From: Deroplatys truncata
Lineage: Eukaryota > Arthropoda > Insecta > Mantodea > Mantidae
Reading direction: 5' to 3'
Length of the DNA stretch: 64,000 nucleotides
Assembly (NCBI GenBank): GCA_030765065.1
Contig: CM060990.1
Location: forward strand, 216,791,290 to 216,855,289
The notes beneath the pieces are model-generated. The model was not told the DNA's origin, made no database searches, and saw nothing but the letters and a program-made list of their open reading frames with translations. The position numbers and the translations under genes were made by a program. Below, piece after piece: positions 34,817 to 45,251 of this stretch. Within the stretch, counting starts at the first letter, position 1. Every line of letters starts with the position of its first letter.

Positions 34817-36240
34817 GTACGTAAAACATGCTCTGTTGCAACAGGGTATTCAACATAATTGCATGCTTCTCAGAGCTAACTTGCTTTGTTGTTTTTGATT
34901 TCCGTAGGTACTCTATTGGGATTTTAGAAGGAATGGAGTATCAGAAATATCTCTTGTATTTATCATAGGGACAGGTAATCTTAGAGCATGCAGCTTCAAA
35001 GCTGGCTTCAGTGTGGTTTTCTTGAACAGGCATGTATGTGTGCGCGCGCCTTCCACAAAGATGGTTGCTTAAAATATTATTTCCTCTTATATACCTCCTC
35101 ATACATAATGATGACAGAATCGAGAGAGAGAGGAGGGGAGAGGGAGAGATCTTTCTTGCATTTGTAACAAACCTTGGTGTCACTGTTAGCTACATTCCAG
35201 CAGATGGTTACAGAACTTCCGAGGGGAAGAGTTAACCCTATTTATTTGCTAGATTTCACCAGCAACCATACTTTTTGGAATCACAATTCCTGCATCCTGA
35301 TGCATTATAATGTAAAATAATACATATTTCATTGTAGCAGTGTGTTGATTGCAGTTACCTCCATATACAATACAGAAACAAAACAATATGATGCATCATT
35401 TCTATGTAATTTCATTTTTTTAATGCAGTTGTGAACATTTTTAACAGTTATACTGAAATAGATTTTGCGTGTGTTAAAATCCAAAAGGCACATGGTTTGC
35501 TTTAATTTATCAAAACTATGCAGAGTGAGACAAAATATATTTTGGGGAAAACATCTATGCAGGTCAGAATTATATTAAAGTGGTCATTCCCCTCCTCCAT
35601 GTTTATTGCTCAAAATTAACAAATTATGTTCTAGGCAAAAAGGTCTGAACAGATCGAAATAGGCAAAATTATTTGATTTGGAGAAAATATTCGTTACATC
35701 CATAATGGTGTTAAATATTTTCTTTTCTAGTCTTTATTTATTGTGTGTAACATACAAAATATTTTGATTTGGACCAAATTCCTATTGCAAACAAAGATGT
35801 GTTGGACATTCTCATTTTCTTTGTATAATTCGATGGATTAGTGTCGAACATGCCTACAAAAATACGTTTTTTGAGAGTTGTTTTTTAAACCCCTCAGGAT
35901 GGATACTTCTTAGTGTCAAATGACTGCATATACATCTTTTATAATTTCAAAGATACCATGGGTCTGATCTACCTAATTGGTAAACATGTTTTGTATCAAA
36001 TAACCATATCTTAACTTAGTTATGTTGCGAACTATAGTGTTGCCGTTGTTAGAGTCAAAGAAACATATGTTAAGATATGTTTTTTTGTGGCTCACCCTGC
36101 TCCTTTGTAATGTAGATAAGGTTGGTTGCTGTGCCACATGGGTAGAGATTTTATGGCATGTTTGTGCCCGTGTTGAATGATTGTTAACCAGACTGTGAAA
36201 ATTTTTTTTTAAGGTCATGGTGGGTGTTAATCAGTGCAAT
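34817..36240. other. intronic/insert sequence, no gene seen
   Basis: AT-rich. Words such as CAAAATATTTTGATTTGG at about 35754 recall the CAAAATATT repeats at 41150-41800 on the far side of the family ii gene, which might mark the two flanks of one inserted element. No terminal repeats found. Confidence 0.35.
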
Positions 36241-36390
36241 GTCTTATAGATGAGCCCATTTACTAGTATACAATTGGCAATATCTAAAAGCAAGAATCAG
36301 CATTTTGACTGCTCAATTTCAGCTTCTTCAAATAGTAAACGTGAATTACAAAATGGAGCGCATCCTTGTGATCTGAACTCCTCACTGGCT

Positions 36391-36853
36391 GAAAGAGCTG
36401 ATAATGTGTGGGTAAGTAGAATTTGCCTTATTCAGTAACAAATTTTCTTTTCATGAATTACTTATTCTGTTTTTAAGTAATCTTAGATATCGTGTGTTGA
36501 ATGAAATAACTATTACAATAATAAGTTTCTGGTTATAGCAATAAGTTTATTGTAAATTCAATGCACCAGAATATCAAGTGTAGCAAACCATCATTTCATT
36601 TGAAAGGAATAGAAAATAAAGTGAAACTATTGTATTTTAGATTCCTACTGAATTTCTGCCGTGGCAAGAGAATGAATTGCAAAATGAAGATGTTCTCCAG
36701 AGCACTTCAAAAGACGTTCTGAGTGTTGCAGCAACACAAGTAATGGATGACTTATCAGTAAGTTGATTTTGCCTTATTGAGTAACAATTTTGTTGCCGTG
36801 ATATGCTTTGCTTAAAGTAATCCTTTAAACTGCGTATTTCATGAAAGAATTGA

Positions 36854-36913
<60 letters not shown>

Positions 36914-37110
36914 CTTGCCGTAACAATAGCTTGTTACAGCAAAGGATATAAAATTGGTGGTACTTCCCTTTGAGATACAATGCAACATCAGCTGAAATGA
37001 ATTATAATGCAATTTCATTCTAAAGTTTTATCTTCACAACAAAAATATGTTTAAATATGAATTGGAAACTAGAGCAAAAGTATTATATTTTAGGTTCCTA
37101 CTGAATTTCT
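36391..37110. repeat. tandem duplication of an exon-intron module
   Basis: GTAAGTAGAATTTGCCTTAT at 36412 is repeated as GTAAGTTGATTTTGCCTTAT near 36762. TTTAGATTCCTACTGAATTTC at about 36637 is repeated as TTTAGGTTCCTACTGAATTT near 37087. Two successive introns and the starts of the exons after them are therefore copies of one unit of about 350-450 bp. The second intron was lengthened by an AAT microsatellite. Confidence 0.7.
36856..36913. repeat. (AAT)n microsatellite
   Basis: About 19 AAT units inside the second duplicated intron. Confidence 0.95.
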
Positions 37111-38681
37111 ACAATGGCAAGAGAGCAGCAATGATATTCATCTATTCCGTAGATGAATACGATGAAGTCGAAGATCCGGAATACCTACTGATTGAAACTG
37201 AAATTTCAGATTCCAGCAGAGCTACTTCATCTCATTCGTCAGTTATGTATGAAGAGAAATAAAGATTCCTGCATATATCCAAAGAAAAAGCAAACCACCG
37301 GAAAAATTTACCACACTCATACCACTATCAATTGCTAGTACCTTGGAGCGTATATATCCTACAAGAAATAGAGATAAAATTGTGGCATGTGAAGAGAATG
37401 TTGTGAAAGAAAATGAGGAGATTACAGTCGTAACAGCAGGTTCTAATATGACCAGCAATTTGCTTTATGATATTAATGTGAGTGCAGGAAATGACTGGTA
37501 TGGAGAAATTCAGATTCTTTCAATGTGGAATTAGCTGCAGGTACTGAACATGAAGGTTTTGATTCAAATAAGGAGCAGCAAATTGAAGAAGAAAGGCAGA
37601 ACAAAACACAAAATAAGATAGCTGTATGCAAAATTGGAGAAGAAACATACAAAAGAAAAAAATACAATCAGTCAGGAATTTCAGACAAAAGTGGCAAAAA
37701 TTCAAGTGCAGAAAACTGTTAAGCCGCAAGATTGTTCTCAGTGTACTCGCAAATGCAGTTTGAACTTTCCTGAGGATGACTGCAGTGCAATCAATAAGGC
37801 CTTTTGGAATCTGGCTGATGTCAATAGGCAATGGCAATATCTGAATACACTTGTTACCAAGAAACAAACAGCTGTAACTAGAACAAATGCAGATATCTCA
37901 AGGAGAAATAAAAGTAGAGAATTTTACTTGGCGATAAACCAAGACCGTTTTCAGGTATGAAACATTTTTCTTGGCTACTTTTAACATATCAGAAATTGTG
38001 AGAAATATGTTAAAGAAAAAAGATGTCTTTGGCGCTGTGGTAGATGACAGGAGAGGAAAACACAATCCTGGTTTAAAGAGACCTGAAGAAAGCAGGAGGT
38101 ACATCATAGGTCACATAAACTCCTTTAGCAGAGTACCATCCCACAATACATGTAAAGAAACAGTTAGAGAATATCTTGCCTCAGATGTGAATCTCTCTAA
38201 AATGTATGGTATGTTGCGTTCAAAGGTGTGAAACTGACAAATGTTCCACATGAAAAGAAGTGGTTCTATCATAATGTTTTCCATACTAATTTTAATATCT
38301 CTTTCCATGTACCAAGGAAAGACAGATGTGACAAAGGTTACACATATGAGGAACTCAATAATGAAGAAAAACTTGAAGTTAAAGAAGTCCACGAAGGGAA
38401 AGCACAAGAAATATGAGAGATCTATTTAAACAGGAAACTGAAAATGGAAAATGCACATTTGGCATGGAGGCTGTTGGGTACTGTCCTGCATTTAATGCTA
38501 AAGCTATATTCTACAAATGAAGATTAGCTGTGTATGATCTTACTGTTTATGCTGTAGCAACAATACAGGCCGAAAACTATATGTGACATGAAGGAATTGC
38601 AGGTAGAGGAGCAAATGAAGTTACATCTTGTGTTTGACTACATGAAAAATTCTGCTGCCAGTAATCAGGAATGACCACTTA

Positions 38682-40041
38682 CAGGGTGGCGCACGATAAG
38701 TCACCTGATTGAATTTTGATCCTACGAGTATACTATTGGGGCAATAGCTTTCAAATTGTGCGCTCAACTTTGTGCAATTCATGGAAATTACTCCAGATGT
38801 CATTACGAGTTCATCGCTTCCGTTTTAAGTCCGCCATTTCAGTTTGCCGCAATGGCGGACAAAGGACAGTTGACCATCGCACAAAAGACGAAGATTGTGT
38901 TACTGTTCGCGGCGATGAATAGTGTTACATTGACACAGAGAAGGTTTCGTGCTCATTTTGGCACACGGTGGGCTCCCAGTCCACAGAGAATATGCAGATT
39001 ACATCACACATTTGCAGGTACTGGATCTGTTTTTGGGTGTAAGTGGCCACATGCAAGTATCGCACGTTCGTCGCAAAACATTGAAGCAGTTTGAGTGGCT
39101 TTGACTCATCCGAGTAAATCAACAAGAAGAGTCAGTGCCTAGTTGGGAATTTCACGCTGATCTGTACAAAGAATTATTCAATCCGAGCTTCGCTTGTATC
39201 CATACAAGACGACTGTGACGCATAAGCTTACTCCGAGAGATAAGGAGCGGAGACTACAGTTTGCAAGGTGGTCAATCGAGCAAGACCAAGAGGCAGTGCT
39301 ACACAACACATGGTTTTCTGACGAAGCTTATTTTTACATGAACGGTGTTGTGAACAAACAGAACGTTCGATTCTGGGCACGTGAACCTCTGCGAATAATC
39401 CACATGAAAGACACCTATGGGGAGAAAGTGTGCGTGTGGGTCGCGATGTCAAGCCATGGAATTATCGGTCCATTCTTCTTCGATGCTACAGTAACCGGTG
39501 AACGCTATTTAGACATGCTGCGAAACCAGTTCTTTCCTCAACTCATGGCCACATGTCTTCCATTGCAGACACAATGGTTCATGCAGGATGGAGCATGCCC
39601 CATACTGCCATCATTGTGCTTGATTTCCTACACAAAAGACTTGGCCTTAGGGTATTGTCAAACAGATTTCCAGAACGTTATGAAGGAGGAGGAATGTAGC
39701 TGCCCCACAGCCCGGACATTAACCCATGTGACTTCTTCCTTTGGGGCTTCCTTAAAGAGAAGGTGTACTGCAGAAAACCTGAAAATGCAGTGCAACATAG
39801 GGCCATCTTGTGGAGTTGCGCTGTGCCATTCCAGAAGATTTGTGTCGGAGAGTCGTCGTCAAATGCACGTGTGCGATTTGCAGAAGTTGTAAACCAAAAT
39901 GGCGGTCATATTGAACATTTGATGCATTAGGTTGTATTTCCAAGCTGTATTCTTTACTTCTACATCAATAAATTACAATGTTGTCAACAACAAATGTGTT
40001 ATTCATGAAACAAATCAGGTGACTTATCGTGCGCAACCCTG
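38682..40041 (+). mobile_element. Tc1/mariner-type transposon
   Basis: Terminal inverted repeats of about 28 bp with one mismatch: CAGGGTGGCGCACGATAAGT at the left and, read inward from the right, CAGGGTTGCGCACGATAAGT. The TA duplications are at 38680-38681 and 40042-40043. The element is 1,360 bp, normal for the superfamily. It carries one broken transposase. It sits inside the family ii gene, whose coding sequence resumes after the right TA. Confidence 0.93.
38851..39892 (+). pseudogene. Tc1/mariner-type transposase with long D-D spacing
   Basis: Starts MADKGQLTIAQKTKIVLLFA, an HTH region, and continues to YPYKTTVTHKLTPRDKERR. The catalytic core shows WFSDEAYFYMNG (first aspartate), KVCVWVAMSSHGIIGPFFF, GERYLDMLRNQFFPQL and WFMQDGACP (second aspartate, codon at 39587). 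In another frame comes DINPCDFFLWG (third aspartate, codon at 39730). The two last aspartates are about 48 codons apart once one indel is allowed, longer than the 34 of classical mariners. Stops near 39092 and 39141 and a shift after 39600 kill it. Confidence 0.85.
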
Positions 40042-40580
40042 TATGTCTGACTCCTGTGAGAACAGAATAGAAATTCATTTGTGAGTACGATATGTCTGTA
40101 TGCAACACAGTCATTGGCTATTTCTGTTCATTGATCACATATTCTTTGAACCAGGGCATTCCCAAATGGAATGCGATTCTGTGCATGTACACATTGAAAA
40201 TGCAAGCAAGAATGTGGAGATATTTGACCCATCTGGTTTGTATGCAATAGCAAGAAGTGCCTCAAGGGATCATAAAGTCAAAGAAATAGATCAGTCAGGC
40301 ATACACGATTTTAAAGCAATGCAAGTAGAAGTTCTAAGAAAAACAAAACAGTTGATACTGAAGGCAACATCGTTTGCTGGCTGGATATAATGTGGCTTCA
40401 ATTCAGGAAAAGCTACCCTAATCGCATTTATTTTAAATATAATCAACTTGAGAGTTTTCATTCATTTCAAATCAGCAGAAGGGAGAGAAGGCACTTTTCT
40501 GTTGCCAGTCTTGCTCTCTCTCTCTGGTTTTACAGAAGAGCACGGACAAGAAAGAGAAGAAAGTTTAACAGAGCATAGAA

Positions 40581-41942
40581 AGTAATTCAAATGGGTTAAT
40601 ACTAAGACTTGTATATTTTTCTGAATGCTCTAAATCCACAATAAACATTTATTGTAAAACATGTACATATGACAAAAATTGAGGTTACAATAATTGCAAT
40701 CTGTTTACTCATATTTTGTTAAGATACAGGTTTAAACTGGTGTTGAAATAAATTTATGGTAGACGTTAATTCAGGTATCAATTACTGTTGAAGTTTGTAC
40801 ATTGTTACTTATGAATGTACCCATAAAGTAACAATTATTCAACCTTTAATTAATTAAGATACAAAATCCTATCTCTTACATGACAAAGCATTGTTAGGTG
40901 AAGTGAGCGTAGGTCACTAGCTTTTATTTTAATGTTTAAAAATATTATGAAACAGTTTTAACTCCTAATGCATACATAACTGTTTGGAAAATGTTGACGT
41001 TTACCGTTTCAAAAGATGGAATTATTAAAAACCATTTAAAACTTAAAATTGAAGCATGAGAGCAGAAAAAGGTTTTCTTTTCGCAATCCTGAAAATCACA
41101 CATTTTGTAGATACGTTTGTTTGACACTAAACTGTCAAATTATTGAATGTCTTTGACAAAATATTGTGGTTTGAGTATAATGTCTTTACAACCATTTTGT
41201 GTAAAATGTTTTGTTTTTACATCATTTATTGCACAGAGTTGACAAAAGATTATGGTTGGGCATAATGCCTGTTGCAACAAAATTGTGTTAAGTTGCTCCG
41301 TTTCCCTTCTTTGTATATTGCATTCACTGTTTAAGAAAGCTGGCTTGTTTCACCTCCAATTATAACTGTTGTGTGTATTTAAGTTGGTTGCTCCACTTTC
41401 TTCTGGGTAGTCCAACATATCTTCTCCCTTGGTTTATACCTATGAAGCAATAATGTTGGTGTGCTAATTCCATGTGAAGCGCATGCTCGCACATGTGTGA
41501 ACATTACATACAATTGACAAATTTTGGGGGTATACTGCAGCCAAGTACTGTTATAATTTTATTTGTTCTTCACAATGAACTGATTTTTTGCTATGTTTAG
41601 GGCAGAATATTTTTAGAAACCAAAAGTGTGTTAAATGTTCTCTCTTCACCTCCTAATTTATAGCATAGAACTGACAAAATATTCTGTTTGAGCTAAAATA
41701 TCTTTTATAAACTATCATTAGTTAAATATTTGCATTTCTCTTGCTTAATGCATAGAGTTAGCACTTAAATCTTTAATATTATAAGTTTCCCTTGCATTGA
41801 CAAAATGTGACAGTGATGTCATTCTCTTTACAGTTGGTAAGTGCAAAAAAGTAAATAAATAAAATAAAATGCTCAGAAATAGTAAACCAGACCACTAAGA
41901 AGTATGCAAAGTTCTTCTTAAGTATGTTTAGCAGTGTTATGT
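40581..41942. repeat. degenerate ~100-bp repeats in AT-rich sequence
   Basis: Three diverged units share GACAAAATATT, TTTGAG or TTGGGC and a TTTATTGCACAGAGTTGAC-like word: about 41150-41235, 41236-41330 and 41655-41765. They lie downstream of the family ii gene. No coding sequence is visible. Confidence 0.4.
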
Positions 41943-41954
41943 TGCTGCCAAGAA

Positions 41955-41964
41955 TATATATTTT

Positions 41965-41999
<35 letters not shown>

Positions 42000-42269
42000 T
42001 GGACACTCTTTAAGTGCTGTGGTCCTTAGCGTCCCATTCTATATTGGACATGAAAGACCGGTGATTTTGCTCAGAGGCCTCTTTATCAGACTTGAGGTTC
42101 TTTTACGTGCCGTAAATCTATGACACGACCACCGGCTTTGCTTCCCTTCCAAAGTAAGCCATGCTAAGGATTTTTACGCCCGAAAAAATCCATCGCCCAC
42201 CGCCGGGTTTGAACCCGCAACCTCAGGAACTAGAGGCAAGCATGGTAACCACTGCACCATGGAGGATGA
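41955..42269 (-). mobile_element. tRNA-derived SINE, family 1, full copy
   Basis: On the minus strand: head TCATCCTCCATGGTGCAGTG, box B GGGTTCAAACCC (plus 42205-42216), the shared body, and a clean tail of about ten ATAA units (plus 41961-42000). Flanks TTGCTGCCAAGAA at 41942-41954 and ATGCTGCTAAGAA at 42269-42281 are the target duplication with one or two differences. This is the best copy for defining the family's tail. Confidence 0.9.
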
Positions 42270-42281
42270 TGCTGCTAAGAA

Positions 42282-43344
42282 CTATCGTATGCACTGATAA
42301 TGGAATTGCTAATGAGAAGGATTTAGATTCTTTCTTAAAGTTTTTTTTTTTTTTTTTGTTTTTTTTGTTTGTTTGTTTGTTTCATCTTATCCAATCACTT
42401 TTCATTTAAATGAACAGGCTCATTTGAAATTTTCATTACCTATCTTCATTGCCACATGTTGACTAATGGCACATTTACATATTTACAGATGAAGGTCAAG
42501 ATTGTGCCTTTTCTTAAGCATTGTAGCTGAAATCTTTGCACACTAGTACCTATATATGCAAAAAGAGATAAATAACTGATAAATCCACAGTTGTGCCCAA
42601 CAAATTGTTTTTATTCTGAAATCTTTATTTATGACTTTAATAACTACCTTGCTTATGCTGCCTGTCAAATCCATTTATTTATAATGGTATTCATGTAAGA
42701 AATTGTTTACCAATTTCCTTGTTGCAGTGCAGCGAAACATCACAAAATTGTTTAACAATGGAGAAACGTGTTCTTTCAGGTTTAGTGTGAAGTACCAAAC
42801 AAATACAAAAGTTGATTTATGTGAGCAGATGACTGTTGAACAATAAACTAAGGACTTGTTGGTCCAAATGCTGTTATAATGTATAGGTTGGTCATATCTG
42901 AGAAATTATCTTCCTGAGAAGAAATATATACAGCTATCAGTTATATTCCTATAATTGGTACCTTCAATCAGGTAACCAGTTAAAAAATTAGGTCACCTAG
43001 TCATTCTGATAATTAGTGTGTAAACAGATTTACAAGAATTAGATTAACTAGTTTTTTTTATTGAAAAGCATGCACATATGCGACAAATTATCATAGCAGT
43101 TTTAAGGTTGGTATAAAGTCATTTGAAAGTTGCTTGTAATGATTAATACTACTACATAGTTTACACCAGTCGAGTTTGTTTCAACTTAAAACATTTTGTT
43201 TTTTAATATCTTTGGTGTTTAGTGTTTCTGAGAACATAAAAATTCACTTTGCATGGGCAGGTAGCATTATGTACCATATTATGCAACTCAGTGGCCAGCA
43301 GAATTAATCTAGCATTAAACCTGAGGTCTTTTCACATGTTTCAG
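42282..43344. other. intron sequence, no gene seen
   Basis: AT-rich, ending in a TTTTCACATGTTTCAG acceptor-like stretch before 43345. A T/TTTG-rich run lies at 42340-42385. Confidence 0.45.
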
Positions 43345-43812
43345 AGATCACAGCAGTTGCAGAGATAGTTGAAGACCAGCCCACTGAAATGCACCAACAA
43401 GCACCAAGCCATGCAGATTTGCAAGGGTATGGTGAAGCAGTAATGCTGGAAGTAGAGTTGCCTTCATCTGCTAGTCCACCAAGAGCAGAAACATGAAACA
43501 TGCAAAACTCCAACCTTGGTTCCCTATCATGCGGCAGCCTATTGGTCTTCAAGAAATCGTTCCCTGTTATCCAAAAAAAAAAAAAAAACAAAAAAAAAAA
43601 AAAAAAAAAAAAAACCAGAGCCAGCTAAAGCAAGAGAAAAGCTGTGTGAGGTTGATGATTGCAGAAAGCACTTATTTAATGTTGGAAGTTCAATTGATGA
43701 GAGAGAGACATGAAGAGGAATTAGGATTAATTCAAATGAAAAGAGAAGCAAAAAGTTAAAACAGGAAATGTACAGAGCAAAAATGCTCCATTATAAATCA
43801 AGTGCATTGTAA
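43345..43812 (+). pseudogene. Harbinger Myb/SANT-like protein, last exon
   Basis: After an AG acceptor the exon reads VAEIVEDQPTEMHQQ (about 43360) and SASPPRAE. After a long A-rich run (43575-43614, one C inside) it reads PAKAREKLCEVDD and then RERHEEELGLIQMKREA, ending KLKQEMYRAKMLHYKSSAL before TAA. The acidic middle and glutamate/arginine-rich terminal helix are typical of the end of this protein family. The A-run and a lost A near 43753 break the frame. It converges on the nuclease gene on the other strand. Confidence 0.55.
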
Positions 43813-43930
43813 ATAAGCAGCTCTTTTAATGTTACTATGTAATTGTTTTGCTATTTAATATGTACTTATTTACATTTTAAAAATAAAATTTGTTTGAATA
43901 TTGACCATTATTGATCCTGATACATACCTT

Positions 43931-44963
43931 CTATGTAAAATGATTTTGTACGATCCTTTTCCTTGCAGCTGCTGGAGCACCAACTGGGACTTCTACGTGT
44001 AGTACTGGTACATCTTCAAAGACAAGGTAATTCCTCTCCTGCTTCCTTTTTCTTAGCAGAAATTCATGTAAGATGAGATCTTGTGGTGGCTCAACTTCTT
44101 TAATTTGCACTGCACTGCACTGCAATACTATGCAGCACAGCAGCGGCTACTATCACAGCAAGTGAAGTTTCCTTTACAATTCTCAGCCCTAAAGATAAAG
44201 CTGGAAACCATCTTATTCAGACTCCATATTGCTTTTCTACTGTGCTTCTAGTTCTAATATGGGTCCGATTGTAATTATTGTGGCTGTAGTTTCTGCAGTT
44301 CAGGAAAGGTATCATTAAATATGGTGTCAATTGATAACCATTGTCACCAAGTAAAATACCATGTAGTCTCCCTGTCTCGAACAACATCCTCAATTGACTG
44401 TTGTCAAATATAAAGCTGCCATGGACAGAACCTGGCCAGGGTGCCAATTAGTAATTAGTAAGCTTGCATTGCAAATTGTCTGAATATTAAACAAAAAATA
44501 TGAGTTCCTGTTTTTGTATAGCTCTGCAGCATTATGCCCACTGGCTGACAGAATGGGTACAGTCAATGGTGCCTACAATGCCAAGGAAATTTTCAATTTC
44601 ATAAAACTCTCGAGTCACTTCCGTAGCCTCTTCGCCTTCCGAAAACTTAATATACCATAGCTGTAAGGAAGTGATTGCTTCTGATACTGTCTTCATGTAT
44701 CTGCAAACCATGGATTTTGAAATGCCATTGCAGTCACCATTAACAATGTGGAATGACCTCATGTCGAAATATCTTATTGTTATCAATAACTGTTGGATCA
44801 GTAAAAGTGACCAATTTCTGTTCATAGGATATTCCAGTCTTGCTTCAATTTCTTCTAATATTTTCAACACTACCTGCTTGGATAACCTTTTTTTGAGTCG
44901 CAAATTGAACATAATTTCGTACAAATGGTTATTTTTATCCCGAATAACATGTTCTGGACCCAT
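43931..44963 (-). pseudogene. Harbinger DDE nuclease (HARBI1-like)
   Basis: From the minus-strand ATG at 44963: LLITIRYFDMRSFHIVNGD, GISKSMVCRYMKTVSEAI, YIKFSEGEEATEV, FLGIVGTIDCTH (first aspartate), then a gap. Next come APWPGSVHGSFIFDNSQL, GILLGDNGYQLTPYL (second aspartate), YNRTHIRTRSTVEKQYGV (the glutamate), a decayed VLH-type helix and the terminal KRIVQNHFT. The order and all three acidic residues fit Harbinger nucleases. About 40-50 residues between the first aspartate and WPGSVH are missing or scrambled (44448-44531), and stops separate the pieces. Confidence 0.82.
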
Positions 44964-45251
44964 ATTTTTGATAAATTTGATGAACTACATTTCAATGTCG
45001 TAAATATCCAATGTTCACTTGTAAGGAAAATAAAAGCAATACCATTTCTAAGAGTGCATACGTAACCTTTAAACTAGAATTGATGGACCATCAATGATTT
45101 AAAGGTGGGAAAATTGTGCCTCGACAGTTGACGGGAAATTTGGTATTCAAAATAATGGTGCATATTGGTGAAATGGTACTTCAGCTTTTGACGAGCCATC
45201 AACAGCTTGACAATCTTCAAATGTCACGATGATTGGTGAAACCCAGCGTTA

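Larger units (their letters stand above)
36241..40580 (+). pseudogene. family ii transposase-like protein, split by a Tc1/mariner insertion
   Basis: N-terminal exons at about 36246-36411 and 36641-36760 and a third starting at 37090 are bounded by AG and GTAAGT. The body then shows KCSLNFPEDDCSAINKAFW (about 37753), RREFYL-like and SRVPSHNT pieces, NISFHVPRKDRC, AVYDLTVYAVAT, HEGIAGRGANEV (about 38590) and VFDYMKNSA. There the 1.36-kb element intervenes. After it come SDSCENRIE, then DHIFFEPGHSQMECDSVHVH (about 40130-40200). The order matches a recurrent uncharacterised invertebrate protein. YDLT, SDSC and MECD could be a D-D-E set. Multiple stops and shifts. Confidence 0.55.
33718..45248. 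mobile_element. PIF/Harbinger transposon enlarged by nested insertions
   Basis: Terminal inverted repeats of 21 bp with two differences: CTCTGGGTTTCACCAACC at 33718 and, read inward from 45248, CGCTGGGTTTCACCAATC. TTA flanks both ends (33715-33717 and 45249-45251), the 3-bp duplication usual for Harbinger. Inside are the two genes expected of the superfamily, a DDE nuclease (43931-44963, minus) and a Myb/SANT-like protein (34590-34816 and 43345-43812, plus), facing each other. At 11.5 kb it is far longer than usual because the Myb/SANT intron contains family ii, a Tc1/mariner element and a SINE. Confidence 0.85.

Noticed and set aside
21358-36913. ATT/AAT arrays as a possible CRISPR or satellite array
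   Set aside because: They are simple trinucleotide repeats with no spacers, and the sequence is eukaryotic.
43493-43759. Lysine-rich frame with a KKKK run
   Set aside because: The A-run is a homopolymer expansion inside the last Myb/SANT-like exon. The frame as it stands is not a separate gene.
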